This document shows, piece after piece, positions 57,985 to 64,000 of a stretch of DNA of 64,000 nucleotides. This stretch comes from JBBDIP01 sp050260675. Its GTDB lineage: Bacteria; Bacillota; Sulfobacillia; Fermentithermobacillales; Fermentithermobacillaceae. Below the pieces are notes generated by a model. The model ran no database searches. It saw only the letters and a program-made list of their open reading frames with translations, and was not told the DNA's origin. Each line of letters begins with the position of its first letter. Position 1 is the stretch's first letter. The stretch spans positions 682,001 through 746,000 of the forward strand of contig JBLNCN010000005.1 in NCBI GenBank assembly GCA_050260675.1, given 5' to 3'. Position numbers and translations under genes: made by a program.

Positions 57985-59562
57985 CTACTCCCATTCAATA
58001 GTGGACGGGGGCTTGGAGGTGATGTCCAAAGCCACCCTGTTCACGTCGGGGACCTCGTTCACTATCCTCGTCGAGACCCGCTCGAGGACATCGTAGGGCA
58101 GCCTGGCCCAATCGGCGGTCATTGCGTCTTCCGAGTGCACCGCGCGGATGGCGACCAAGTGGCCGTACGTCCTGGCATCGCCCTGGACACCGACGGTCCG
58201 CACGTCGGGAAGGACTATGAAGCACTGCCAGAGCTTGTCGTACCAGCCGGCCTTGCGGATCTCCTCATCGAGGATCGCCTGGGATTTCCGGACGATCTCG
58301 CACTTCTCGAACGTGACGCCGCCCAGAATCCTGACTCCGATCCCCGGTCCGGGGAACGGATGCCTACCCACAAACTCGTGAGCCAGTCCGAGCTCCTTGC
58401 CGACCATCCTGACCTCGTCCTTGAACAGCTCGCGTAGAGGCTCAAGGAGCTTCAGATTCATACGCTCAGGCAGCCCACCCACGTTGTGATGGCTCTTGAT
58501 TACGGCGCGAAGCCTCGATCCCGATTCGATAACGTCGGGGTATATGGTGCCCTGGACAAACCACTCGGCCCCACCAACCTTGCGGGCCTCTTCCTCGAAG
58601 ACCCTGATGAACTCCTCGCCGATGATCTTGCGCTTCTTCTCGGGGTCCAGCACTCCGGCAAGCTTGCTGAGGAACCTCTCCTGCGCGTTCACCAAGTTGA
58701 CCTTGATGCCCAGCGTAGATAGGGCTTTCACAACGTACGCGGCTTCATCTTGGCGCATAAGGCCGTGGTCGACGAGGATGGGATGAAGCCTGTCTCCGAC
58801 CGCTTGGTGCACCATGACCACGGCTATCGTGGAATCCACGCCGCCGGATACGCCGGCTATGACGTGGCCGTCGCCTACCCTCTCACGGATCTCCTTCACA
58901 GTGCGCTCGATGAACGCTTCCATGGTCCAGTCCTGCTTAAGCCCGGCTACTTTGAATAGGAAGTTGCGAAGGACTTCCTGACCGAGCGGGGTGTGCTTCA
59001 CCTCTGGATGAAACTGAACGGCGTACTGCCGTTTATCTGCGTTGCCCATTGCCGCCACAGGGGTCTTGTCCGTAGAGCCCATCACCGTGAACCCGGCCGG
59101 CACCTCATCTACGCTGTCGCCGTGGCTCATCCACACGTCCATGTTGGGGCCTAGACCTGCGAAGATGCCTTCGGACTTCTTCACCGTAAACGACGCGGGA
59201 CCGTACTCCCTGCCGCCGTTCTCTTTGCCCGGGGCGACCTTGCCCCCCAGGAGTCTGGCCATCGCTTGCATGCCGTAGCAGATGCCTAGGACCGGGCATC
59301 CCAGATCAAGGACGGCGGGATCGGGAAGGACAGCGTTCGGCAAGTACACGCTATCGGGACCGCCGGAGAGGATGATGGCGCCGGGGATATCCTTGCCCGA
59401 CGCGCTCACGGCGTTCTTGATCTCATCTACCGACGCGTCGCCGGACAGCACCTGGCAGTAGACCTTCTCTTCCCTGACGCGGCGCGCGATTAGCTGGGTG
59501 TACTGGGCTCCAAAATCGAGGATAATGACCTGGTTGGCAGTGGCGGGCGCTTGGTTTGGCAT
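57985..59562 (-). CDS. guaA: GMP synthase (glutamine-hydrolysing)
   Basis: 525 residues from ATG 59562. N-terminal glutaminase with VLGICYGMQAMARLLGG (Cys about 93) and QFHPEVKHT; central ATP pyrophosphatase P-loop VSGGVDSTIA (about 227-236); C-terminal dimer domain HNVGGLPE...PFPGPGIGVRI, ending KPPSTIEWE, the invariant tail. Converts XMP to GMP. First gene of the purine operon, with a promoter and a perfect palindrome in its leader. Confidence 0.97.
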   Translation of the reverse strand: MPNQAPATANQVIILDFGAQYTQLIARRVREEKVYCQVLSGDASVDEIKNAVSASGKDIPGAIILSGGPDSVYLPNAVLPDPAVLDLGCPVLGICYGMQAMARLLGGKVAPGKENGGREYGPASFTVKKSEGIFAGLGPNMDVWMSHGDSVDEVPAGFTVMGSTDKTPVAAMGNADKRQYAVQFHPEVKHTPLGQEVLRNFLFKVAGLKQDWTMEAFIERTVKEIRERVGDGHVIAGVSGGVDSTIAVVMVHQAVGDRLHPILVDHGLMRQDEAAYVVKALSTLGIKVNLVNAQERFLSKLAGVLDPEKKRKIIGEEFIRVFEEEARKVGGAEWFVQGTIYPDVIESGSRLRAVIKSHHNVGGLPERMNLKLLEPLRELFKDEVRMVGKELGLAHEFVGRHPFPGPGIGVRILGGVTFEKCEIVRKSQAILDEEIRKAGWYDKLWQCFIVLPDVRTVGVQGDARTYGHLVAIRAVHSEDAMTADWARLPYDVLERVSTRIVNEVPDVNRVALDITSKPPSTIEWE

Positions 59563-59577
59563 AGCGGGGCACCTCTC

Positions 59578-59591
59578 ATTGTGTACACAAT
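59578..59591. promoter_or_regulatory. Perfect 14-bp palindrome (operator-like) in the guaA leader
   Basis: ATTGTGTACACAAT, centred 22 bp upstream of the guaA ATG and about 35 bp into the predicted transcript. It has the TNGT-N2-ACNA form of GntR-family operators and does not look like a PurR box. It could also act on the divergent amidohydrolase gene. Confidence 0.55.
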
Positions 59592-59628
59592 TGTGCCGAT
59601 TTTCGTTGCGTCCAACAATTCCACTTAG

Positions 59629-59657
59629 AATCTATCACCACTGGAAGCAACGTTCAA
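59629..59657 (-). promoter_or_regulatory. Promoter of the guaA-pur operon
   Basis: On the minus strand TTGAAC (59657-59652) and TAGATT (59634-59629) with a 17-bp spacer, giving +1 near 59622, upstream of the palindrome. Confidence 0.55.
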
Positions 59658-59821
59658 GAAGTGATTTGGGGATCGGGCTGTGCCACTTAGGCTTCCAGGC
59701 GGTAAGCCGGAGGAGTCCGGGGCGTGGTTATAGAACGCATCCCACAAAGGCAAGCTCATTCCGGCATGGCGCCGCATAGCGACATTGGAGATGCCAACAC
59801 CAAGTGACAGGAGTGATCCGG

Positions 59822-61231
59822 GTGAGATTCGACATTGTGGTAAGAGGCGGCTATGTGATCGACCCGCTAACGGGGTTCGCGGGTGAAGCGGATGTAGGAC
59901 TCTTCGGCGGCAAGGTATCGAAGATTGGGGCCAACCTCCCCACCGTAGCAGCTGATAGAGTGATCGACGCCGCGGGTTACATAGTGATGCCGGGCGTCAT
60001 CGATTCCCACGTCCACTGTTCCTCTGAGGAGCGCTGGATCGGTTTCTCCATGATGGCCAGCGTGGGCGTGATGACGGCTGTCGACTTCGGCGGCCCCATC
60101 CAGCAAACGGTCAAGGGACTGGCGAGCTACGGGTGCGGCATGAGCATCGCCGGCCTGCACACGGTTACCCCGGGCAGGAACACCAAGGACGCTGACCCGA
60201 CTGAAACCGAGCTCTCCGAAATCACCGACGCCGCTCTAGCCGATGGGGCAATTGGTCTCAAGATCGTGGGAGGGCACAGCCCGGCAACGCCTGAGGCAAC
60301 GGCCCGCATTATCGACGTCGCCAACAAGAAAGGCTGCTACGTGGCCTTCCATGTAGGCACCACCGAGCACGGCAGCGATATTGAGGGATTCCACGAGGCC
60401 GTTCAACTGGCGGGCAAGAACCACCTGCACATCGCCCATGTGAACAGCTACTGCCGCGGGCTGCACAAGACTCCGGCTGCTGAGGCCTTGGAGGCGGCCG
60501 AAGCCCTGCGTACCCACCGCAACCTGGTCTCCGAATCCTATCTGGGTACCATTAACGGTACCTCGGCGCACATCAAGGACGGTCTCCCCTCCAGCCACGT
60601 CACTCGGAACTGCCTGCGCATGGGCGGATACGAGCCCAACGAGAAAGGTATGGGCGAGGCGATACTGGGAGGATGGGCGCTCATCCAGGTCCTGCGCGGC
60701 GGCAAGATCGAGCTGGTCACCGGCAAGGAGGGCTATGAAGTCTGGAAGGCAGCGGGGACTCAGACCGGCGTCAGTTTCCCGGTAAACGACACCACTTCCA
60801 TGCACATCCTCGCAACCGCCCGGATGAAGGATAGGAGCGAGTTCGTAGTGGACGCCATCAGCACCGACGGCGGCGCCATCCCACGGAACGTCCAGTTGGA
60901 GAGGGGTTCGGCGCTGGTGAGGCTCGGTGCTCTCACTTGGCCTGAACTGGTGAAGAAGCTGACGCTGAACCCAGCCAGGATGTTCGGCTTCGAGCATAAA
61001 GGAGCCCTGGCAGAGGGCTTTGATGCCGACATCACGGCGGTCGACCCCAAGACCGGCCGCGCCCGTCTCGGCATTTCCCGTGGCCAAGTCGTCATGGTGG
61101 ACGGGGTCGTGGTCGGCAAGGGAGGCCACCTGCTCACAGCTACTGCGGCGGGCGCAAGGAAAGCCCAGGCCGCAGGCATGTCCGCCGAGGCGGTCGACCT
61201 CACCAAGAGCTGGTTCTACGCGAGACCTTAG
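59822..61231 (+). CDS. Cyclic amidohydrolase (dihydropyrimidinase/dihydroorotase-like)
   Basis: 469 residues from GTG 59822, eight bases after CAGGAG; the frame opens earlier at 59804. N-terminal DIVVRGGYVIDPLTG and VMPGVIDSHVHCSS (metal His pair, about 60-73), GLKIVGGHSP with the Lys that could be carboxylated, HVG and HIAHVNSY metal His residues, and DAISTDGGAIPRN (Asp). The C-terminal strand GFDADITAVDP closes the urease-type fold. Substrate uncertain: hydantoins, dihydropyrimidines or N-acyl-D-amino acids. Divergent from guaA. Confidence 0.85.
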   Translation: MRFDIVVRGGYVIDPLTGFAGEADVGLFGGKVSKIGANLPTVAADRVIDAAGYIVMPGVIDSHVHCSSEERWIGFSMMASVGVMTAVDFGGPIQQTVKGLASYGCGMSIAGLHTVTPGRNTKDADPTETELSEITDAALADGAIGLKIVGGHSPATPEATARIIDVANKKGCYVAFHVGTTEHGSDIEGFHEAVQLAGKNHLHIAHVNSYCRGLHKTPAAEALEAAEALRTHRNLVSESYLGTINGTSAHIKDGLPSSHVTRNCLRMGGYEPNEKGMGEAILGGWALIQVLRGGKIELVTGKEGYEVWKAAGTQTGVSFPVNDTTSMHILATARMKDRSEFVVDAISTDGGAIPRNVQLERGSALVRLGALTWPELVKKLTLNPARMFGFEHKGALAEGFDADITAVDPKTGRARLGISRGQVVMVDGVVVGKGGHLLTATAAGARKAQAAGMSAEAVDLTKSWFYARP

Positions 61232-61303
61232 CCGCCCGCTGATATTCCTTTTCATCACCTTACCAATACGCCAGTGCTACACGCGTCGAGGGCCGGATGA
61301 AAC

Positions 61304-61325
61304 GGGGCAGGCTATCGCCTGCCCC
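61304..61325. terminator. Hairpin between the cyclic amidohydrolase and cassette B
   Basis: A 9-bp perfect stem (61304-61312 with 61317-61325), four-base loop. On the minus strand GTTTC follows. It probably ends both convergent transcripts. Confidence 0.7.
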
Positions 61326-61396
61326 ACTCGATAGATCCGAATTCCAAAAACCCCCGCTTGCCAGCGCCTGCGGTCTGCCGGCTCCCAGGGTCCTTC

Positions 61397-62017
61397 CTAG
61401 CTGATGATTTTCAACCAGTCCCTAAGCAGGAACTGCATCTGAGCGATAACCAGCGACAACCTGCCCTGGACCGCCGAACCGAAAGCGGCGCCGAAGCAGA
61501 GCATGAGCACCCAACGGCCGAGCCTGCCCGTCACCTCGCTTGCCTTACTGGGCTTGAAGGTGAAGAAGAAGTAGACCAGGGCAAATGCCGTTCCGATCGA
61601 GAGCACCAGGTTGTTGAACGAACCCCACGGGCTTGCGCCCTTCCAGGAGATGATGCTGGCCTGGATCTGCCTCACGAAGTCACTTTCGATAGCCTTCATG
61701 GAAAGCGCCGCCCCGATACCCATGAGGAACGCCATGGGATAACGGGCAACCCACCCGTATTTCCTGCTTAACCTCGCGAACAGAAGGATTCCAAGGATCA
61801 TGGGGATCAGCATGGAATAGTCGTGGGCTTCGCCGACGAGGGGACCCCATGCCTGCCGCTTGATGTTGTTGAAGGCCTGTATAAGGCTGTAGCCGGCAGC
61901 CAGACCGATGTACAAGTTTTGGAAAGCCCGGAAAAGCCGGTTCTCTTTCCACAGGAAACTGTAGATGGCGAACGTGCACACAGCGCCAGCCCATACCTTC
62001 GCAGTTGCCAGGTTCAT
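61397..62017 (-). CDS. Cassette B, fourth gene: polytopic membrane protein
   Basis: 206 residues from ATG 62017 after GGGGGGTG. Paralogue of 23656-24255: shared YIGLAAG, PMILGILLFAR, RYPMAFLMGIG, FNNLVLSIG, YFFFT, GRLGRWVLMLCFGAAF and GRLSLVIAQMQFLLRDWLKI. Extra residues (about 115-122) before the central Asn pair. The blocks at the C-terminal end are the best conserved, suggesting a shared partner or substrate contact there. Unknown function. Confidence 0.85.
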   Translation of the reverse strand: MNLATAKVWAGAVCTFAIYSFLWKENRLFRAFQNLYIGLAAGYSLIQAFNNIKRQAWGPLVGEAHDYSMLIPMILGILLFARLSRKYGWVARYPMAFLMGIGAALSMKAIESDFVRQIQASIISWKGASPWGSFNNLVLSIGTAFALVYFFFTFKPSKASEVTGRLGRWVLMLCFGAAFGSAVQGRLSLVIAQMQFLLRDWLKIIS

Positions 62018-62029
62018 GTCTTCACCCCC

Positions 62030-62875
62030 CTATCGTTTCTTGGTCTTCTGTTCCCGCCGCTCGACAAGGAACAGAAGATTGCCAAGCAAGACGAACAGCA
62101 CGATAATGACGTGGCCCAGCGATTGAGCGTCCATAGCGGCTGTAGCCGCGCCCGGGATCTTCACTGCGATCTCGTACTCCGCGGCTGACTTGAGCCCGCC
62201 GCCGAGAAGCCCAACCAACTGCCCGGACTGCAGATAGGGGACGTTCTGCGGACCCATGACCGCAACCACACCTGACCCCAACGGCACGTTGTACCGGGTT
62301 ACGACCTGGCGGATCCACTCGGCGGGACCAGGAATACCGGTAGCGAACTCAGCGATGAAGTCAAAGTCGCCTGCGTTTTTGATGCCCTGCATTATCGGAT
62401 AAGACCCGATAGGCTTCCCCCTGACGTCTGTCGGGAACACCTGAGCGATGTCCTGCGCGAAAGCAGATATGGCGGTTTCGTAGCCTGCAGCGTAACCAAG
62501 CAAGATGATATCCTGGCCGTAGACCTTGCCCTGGGCCTCCCACTTCTCGATGCTCTTTTCGGCGTAGTTCAGCCCCGTATCGATGAAGGCCACCTCGACC
62601 ACCTTTATACCTCTGGAGAGGGCGTGGGCCAGAACTACTTGAGCCTGCGGATCGACGTCCGGCCCGCCTCCGATCGAGTAGTCGAAGGACAGAAGCATGG
62701 TGTCCCCAGGCTGCAGTTTCTCAACAGCCTGCACGAACTGGCTCGTGCCCGCGGTCACCTCGACAGGAATGCCGAGGGGACGGACCAGCGGAAATATGAC
62801 GACGAACAACAGCAGCGCATACAGCCAGCGCCTATCAAGATCCCCTAGCCACTTAATTGCATTCACCCTCGTCAC
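62030..62875 (-). CDS. Cassette B, third gene: bitopic protein with large soluble domain
   Basis: 281 residues from GTG 62875 (GTG 62866 possible). Paralogue of 24257-25081 with the same plan: N-terminal helix (about 17-35), soluble domain, C-terminal helix (about 250-270). Conserved blocks: LDRRWLYALLLF, PLVRPLGIPVEVTAGT, VDPQAQVVLAHAL, WEAQGKVYGQDIILLGYAAGYE, FAQDIAQVFPTDVRGKP, DFDFIAEFATG, SGQLVGLLGGLKSAAEYE (here GGGLKSAAEYE) and ATAAMDAQSLGH. Ends with a Lys/Arg-rich tail, which suggests the C-terminus is cytoplasmic. Confidence 0.84.
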   Translation of the reverse strand: MTRVNAIKWLGDLDRRWLYALLLFVVIFPLVRPLGIPVEVTAGTSQFVQAVEKLQPGDTMLLSFDYSIGGGPDVDPQAQVVLAHALSRGIKVVEVAFIDTGLNYAEKSIEKWEAQGKVYGQDIILLGYAAGYETAISAFAQDIAQVFPTDVRGKPIGSYPIMQGIKNAGDFDFIAEFATGIPGPAEWIRQVVTRYNVPLGSGVVAVMGPQNVPYLQSGQLVGLLGGGLKSAAEYEIAVKIPGAATAAMDAQSLGHVIIVLFVLLGNLLFLVERREQKTKKR

Positions 62876-62878
62876 CCC

Positions 62879-63508
62879 CTATTCTCCGCCGAAGTAGGAC
62901 CGGTCGATCCCCAGGATGACCCTGAAACCGGTCAAGACCATTCCAAGAGCGGCGCCGATCATGATGGCGCGGTTACCGGCAACGTTCGCGTAACTCATGA
63001 ACCAGGAGCTCGCACTGGGGAACCAGGACGAGACCAACTTCATGAGGGGCGCATTCCCCAGCATAACTAGAAGGCCTGAAACCAGCAGAAATGCAGCGTC
63101 GATGTTTCGTGCACGAAAAGCCCTGCGCGCAGCTGAGGCTATGAAGAAGACCATGATCGAGAACATTGCGGTACCAAGGGGCAGATTCAGGCCATCGTAG
63201 AAGAAGGAGTTGATATCGGCAATCAGGGTCCCCTTAGCAGCAAAGCCCGTAGCAACCATGATCAGCATTCCGAAGTACATGATCCATGACATCCAGGCAT
63301 CGGGATGCTTCGACCGGATCTTGCGGGCGTGGATGACGATGAGATTAGCCGCTGCCAAGCCCACAGCGAACGCGGAGATGATGACTCCCCAGTTCTGAGA
63401 CTTCGTAGCCAACGTATCCAGAACCGGAGCAGTCCCTTTGAAGAAATACTCAAAGAGGATGAGCACTCCGACTATGAAACCTATCCCAATCGGGACTTCC
63501 TTTTTCAC
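62879..63508 (-). CDS. Cassette B, second gene: polytopic membrane protein
   Basis: 209 residues from GTG 63508 after GGAGGTG. Paralogue of 25095-25715: FIVGVLILFEYFFKG, WGVIISAFAVGLAAANLIVIHARKI, a Pro-Asp-Ala turn, FFIASAARRAFRARN, LVMLGNAPL, and the terminal GFRVILGIDRSYFGGE. The nearly identical C-terminal ending (LGIDRSYFGG against LAGLDRGYLGG) in both copies marks a conserved functional tail. Confidence 0.84.
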   Translation of the reverse strand: MKKEVPIGIGFIVGVLILFEYFFKGTAPVLDTLATKSQNWGVIISAFAVGLAAANLIVIHARKIRSKHPDAWMSWIMYFGMLIMVATGFAAKGTLIADINSFFYDGLNLPLGTAMFSIMVFFIASAARRAFRARNIDAAFLLVSGLLVMLGNAPLMKLVSSWFPSASSWFMSYANVAGNRAIMIGAALGMVLTGFRVILGIDRSYFGGE

Positions 63509-63525
63509 CGCCTACACCTCCCTCG

Positions 63526-64000
63526 TCATTTCTTCAGCCAATCGATCATGGCTTTGCTGCCGGTCGTGGCCATAATGGAGCCTATTAGGATGATGGCGAG
63601 AGCAGCGAGCTTACCCCAGTCCTGCGCGGCTAGGTTGCCGATCTTCACCGGATCCTTGGAGAGGTAGGCACCGCCTGCGAAGATCTCCTCGCCGACCAGG
63701 GTGTAGTCGCACGCGGCGACAAAGAACGGGATCTGCGCTGTACGAGCGGTTCCGGCGATCGTTACCGCTCCGACTTGCGCCGCACCCTCAGCCAGCATCA
63801 TAGACTCGGCCTGGAACTCGCCCACCATGATCACCGAAGCGGTCTTCTCGGTGTTCATGATAGAAAGCACCGCCGCCGCGAAAGCGAACTGATCCGCAGA
63901 AAGGAACTGGACCATCTCGGGCTTGACCCTGTCCGCCTTGCCCTCTCCCAGGTAGGACTGCTGCACGATAGCTTCGGCGACCGGATATACGTTTGGCGCA
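63526..64000 (-). CDS. Cassette B, first gene: DUF6754-like protein (N-terminus outside window)
   Basis: 158 codons visible, open to the right edge. Paralogue of 25741-26523: EAIVQQSYLGEGKADRVKPE aligns with the IVRSSYSEMGKMEDYSPS region, then QFLSADQFAFAAAVLSIMNTEKTASVIMVGEFQAESMMLAEG, TIAGTARTAQIPFFVAACDYTLVGEEIFAGGAYL and a C-terminal helix. The whole first gene would need about 100 further residues upstream. Confidence 0.84.
   Translation of the reverse strand, partial: APNVYPVAEAIVQQSYLGEGKADRVKPEMVQFLSADQFAFAAAVLSIMNTEKTASVIMVGEFQAESMMLAEGAAQVGAVTIAGTARTAQIPFFVAACDYTLVGEEIFAGGAYLSKDPVKIGNLAAQDWGKLAALAIILIGSIMATTGSKAMIDWLKK

Noticed and set aside
59578..59591. PurR box controlling the purine operon
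   Set aside because: The palindrome lacks the CGAA core pair and spacing of Bacillus PurR sites.
1..64000. tRNA, rRNA or insertion sequences
   Set aside because: I found no transposase frame, no terminal inverted repeats with target duplication, and no tRNA-like or rRNA sequence by reading. A covariance search would be needed to exclude a tRNA fully.

Overview
The window is one dense, GC-rich bacterial chromosome segment with about 58 protein genes and no rRNA, tRNA, CRISPR array or intact transposon that I can see. Strong AGGAGG ribosome sites, many TTG and GTG starts, a PyrR-type attenuator, several ECF vitamin-transporter S components, an FMN riboswitch and an Etf-linked lactate dehydrogenase together suggest an anaerobic, peptide- and amino-acid-using member of the Bacillota (Firmicutes) of high GC. 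That placement is inference. I see no marker gene that fixes the lineage.

Layout. 1-7 kb: S9 peptidase (5' end outside), DUF4438 and LUD proteins, a mscS-sfsA pair, an M20 dipeptidase. 7-8 kb: a long non-coding stretch with a periodic palindrome array, then a PyrR-type attenuator driving a uracil permease. 9.4-12.4 kb: a VapBC-like pair, a flavoprotein, a C69 dipeptidase. 12.6-19.6 kb (minus strand): drug/metabolite exporter, dapF, membrane thioredoxin, ccdA and an etfB-etfA-lctD electron-transfer lactate dehydrogenase operon. 19.9-23.2 kb: creatininase-like amidohydrolase, zinc-cluster protein, and a remarkable 467-residue protein with about 76 cysteines in a C-x-x-x tetrad repeat. 23.7-26.5 kb: four-gene membrane cassette A. 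27-34.8 kb: FMN-riboswitch ribU, then a peptidoglycan-salvage operon namZ - murQ::amiE-like fusion - nagZ - anmK - birA. 34.9-35.5 kb: a second copy of the palindrome array. 35.6-47.8 kb: D-aminopeptidase, bioY, DUF342, a TIGR04076-ferredoxin fusion with a tungsten-type aldehyde oxidoreductase, an ECF S component, lipoprotein, a PLP-fold-like protein lacking the usual lysine, more hydrolases. 47.9-52.2 kb: M20 amidohydrolase, and an ABC exporter operon headed by a 54-residue lipoprotein. 52.4-59.6 kb: purine operon guaA-purB-purC-purS-purQ-purL. 59.8-61.2 kb: cyclic amidohydrolase. 61.4-64 kb: cassette B, a diverged paralogue of cassette A, cut by the window edge.

How the genes work together. 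Peptidases, dipeptidases and amidohydrolases feed amino acids to fermentation. EtfAB-LctD would oxidise lactate, and the ferredoxin-AOR pair would interconvert aldehydes and acids. The recycling operon would take imported muropeptides through GlcNAc removal, exo-muramidase cleavage, amide cleavage, kinase and etherase steps entirely in the cytoplasm. ECF S components (RibU, BioY, one unassigned) point to vitamin scavenging, with BirA using the biotin.

The most unusual items are the two homologous non-coding arrays built from 15-bp dyads every 31-32 bp (three helical turns), the duplicated four-gene membrane cassette, the tetrad-cysteine protein, the MurQ-AmiE-like fusion, and a pervasive habit of short tandem duplications at gene ends, in leaders and in surface loops of enzymes.
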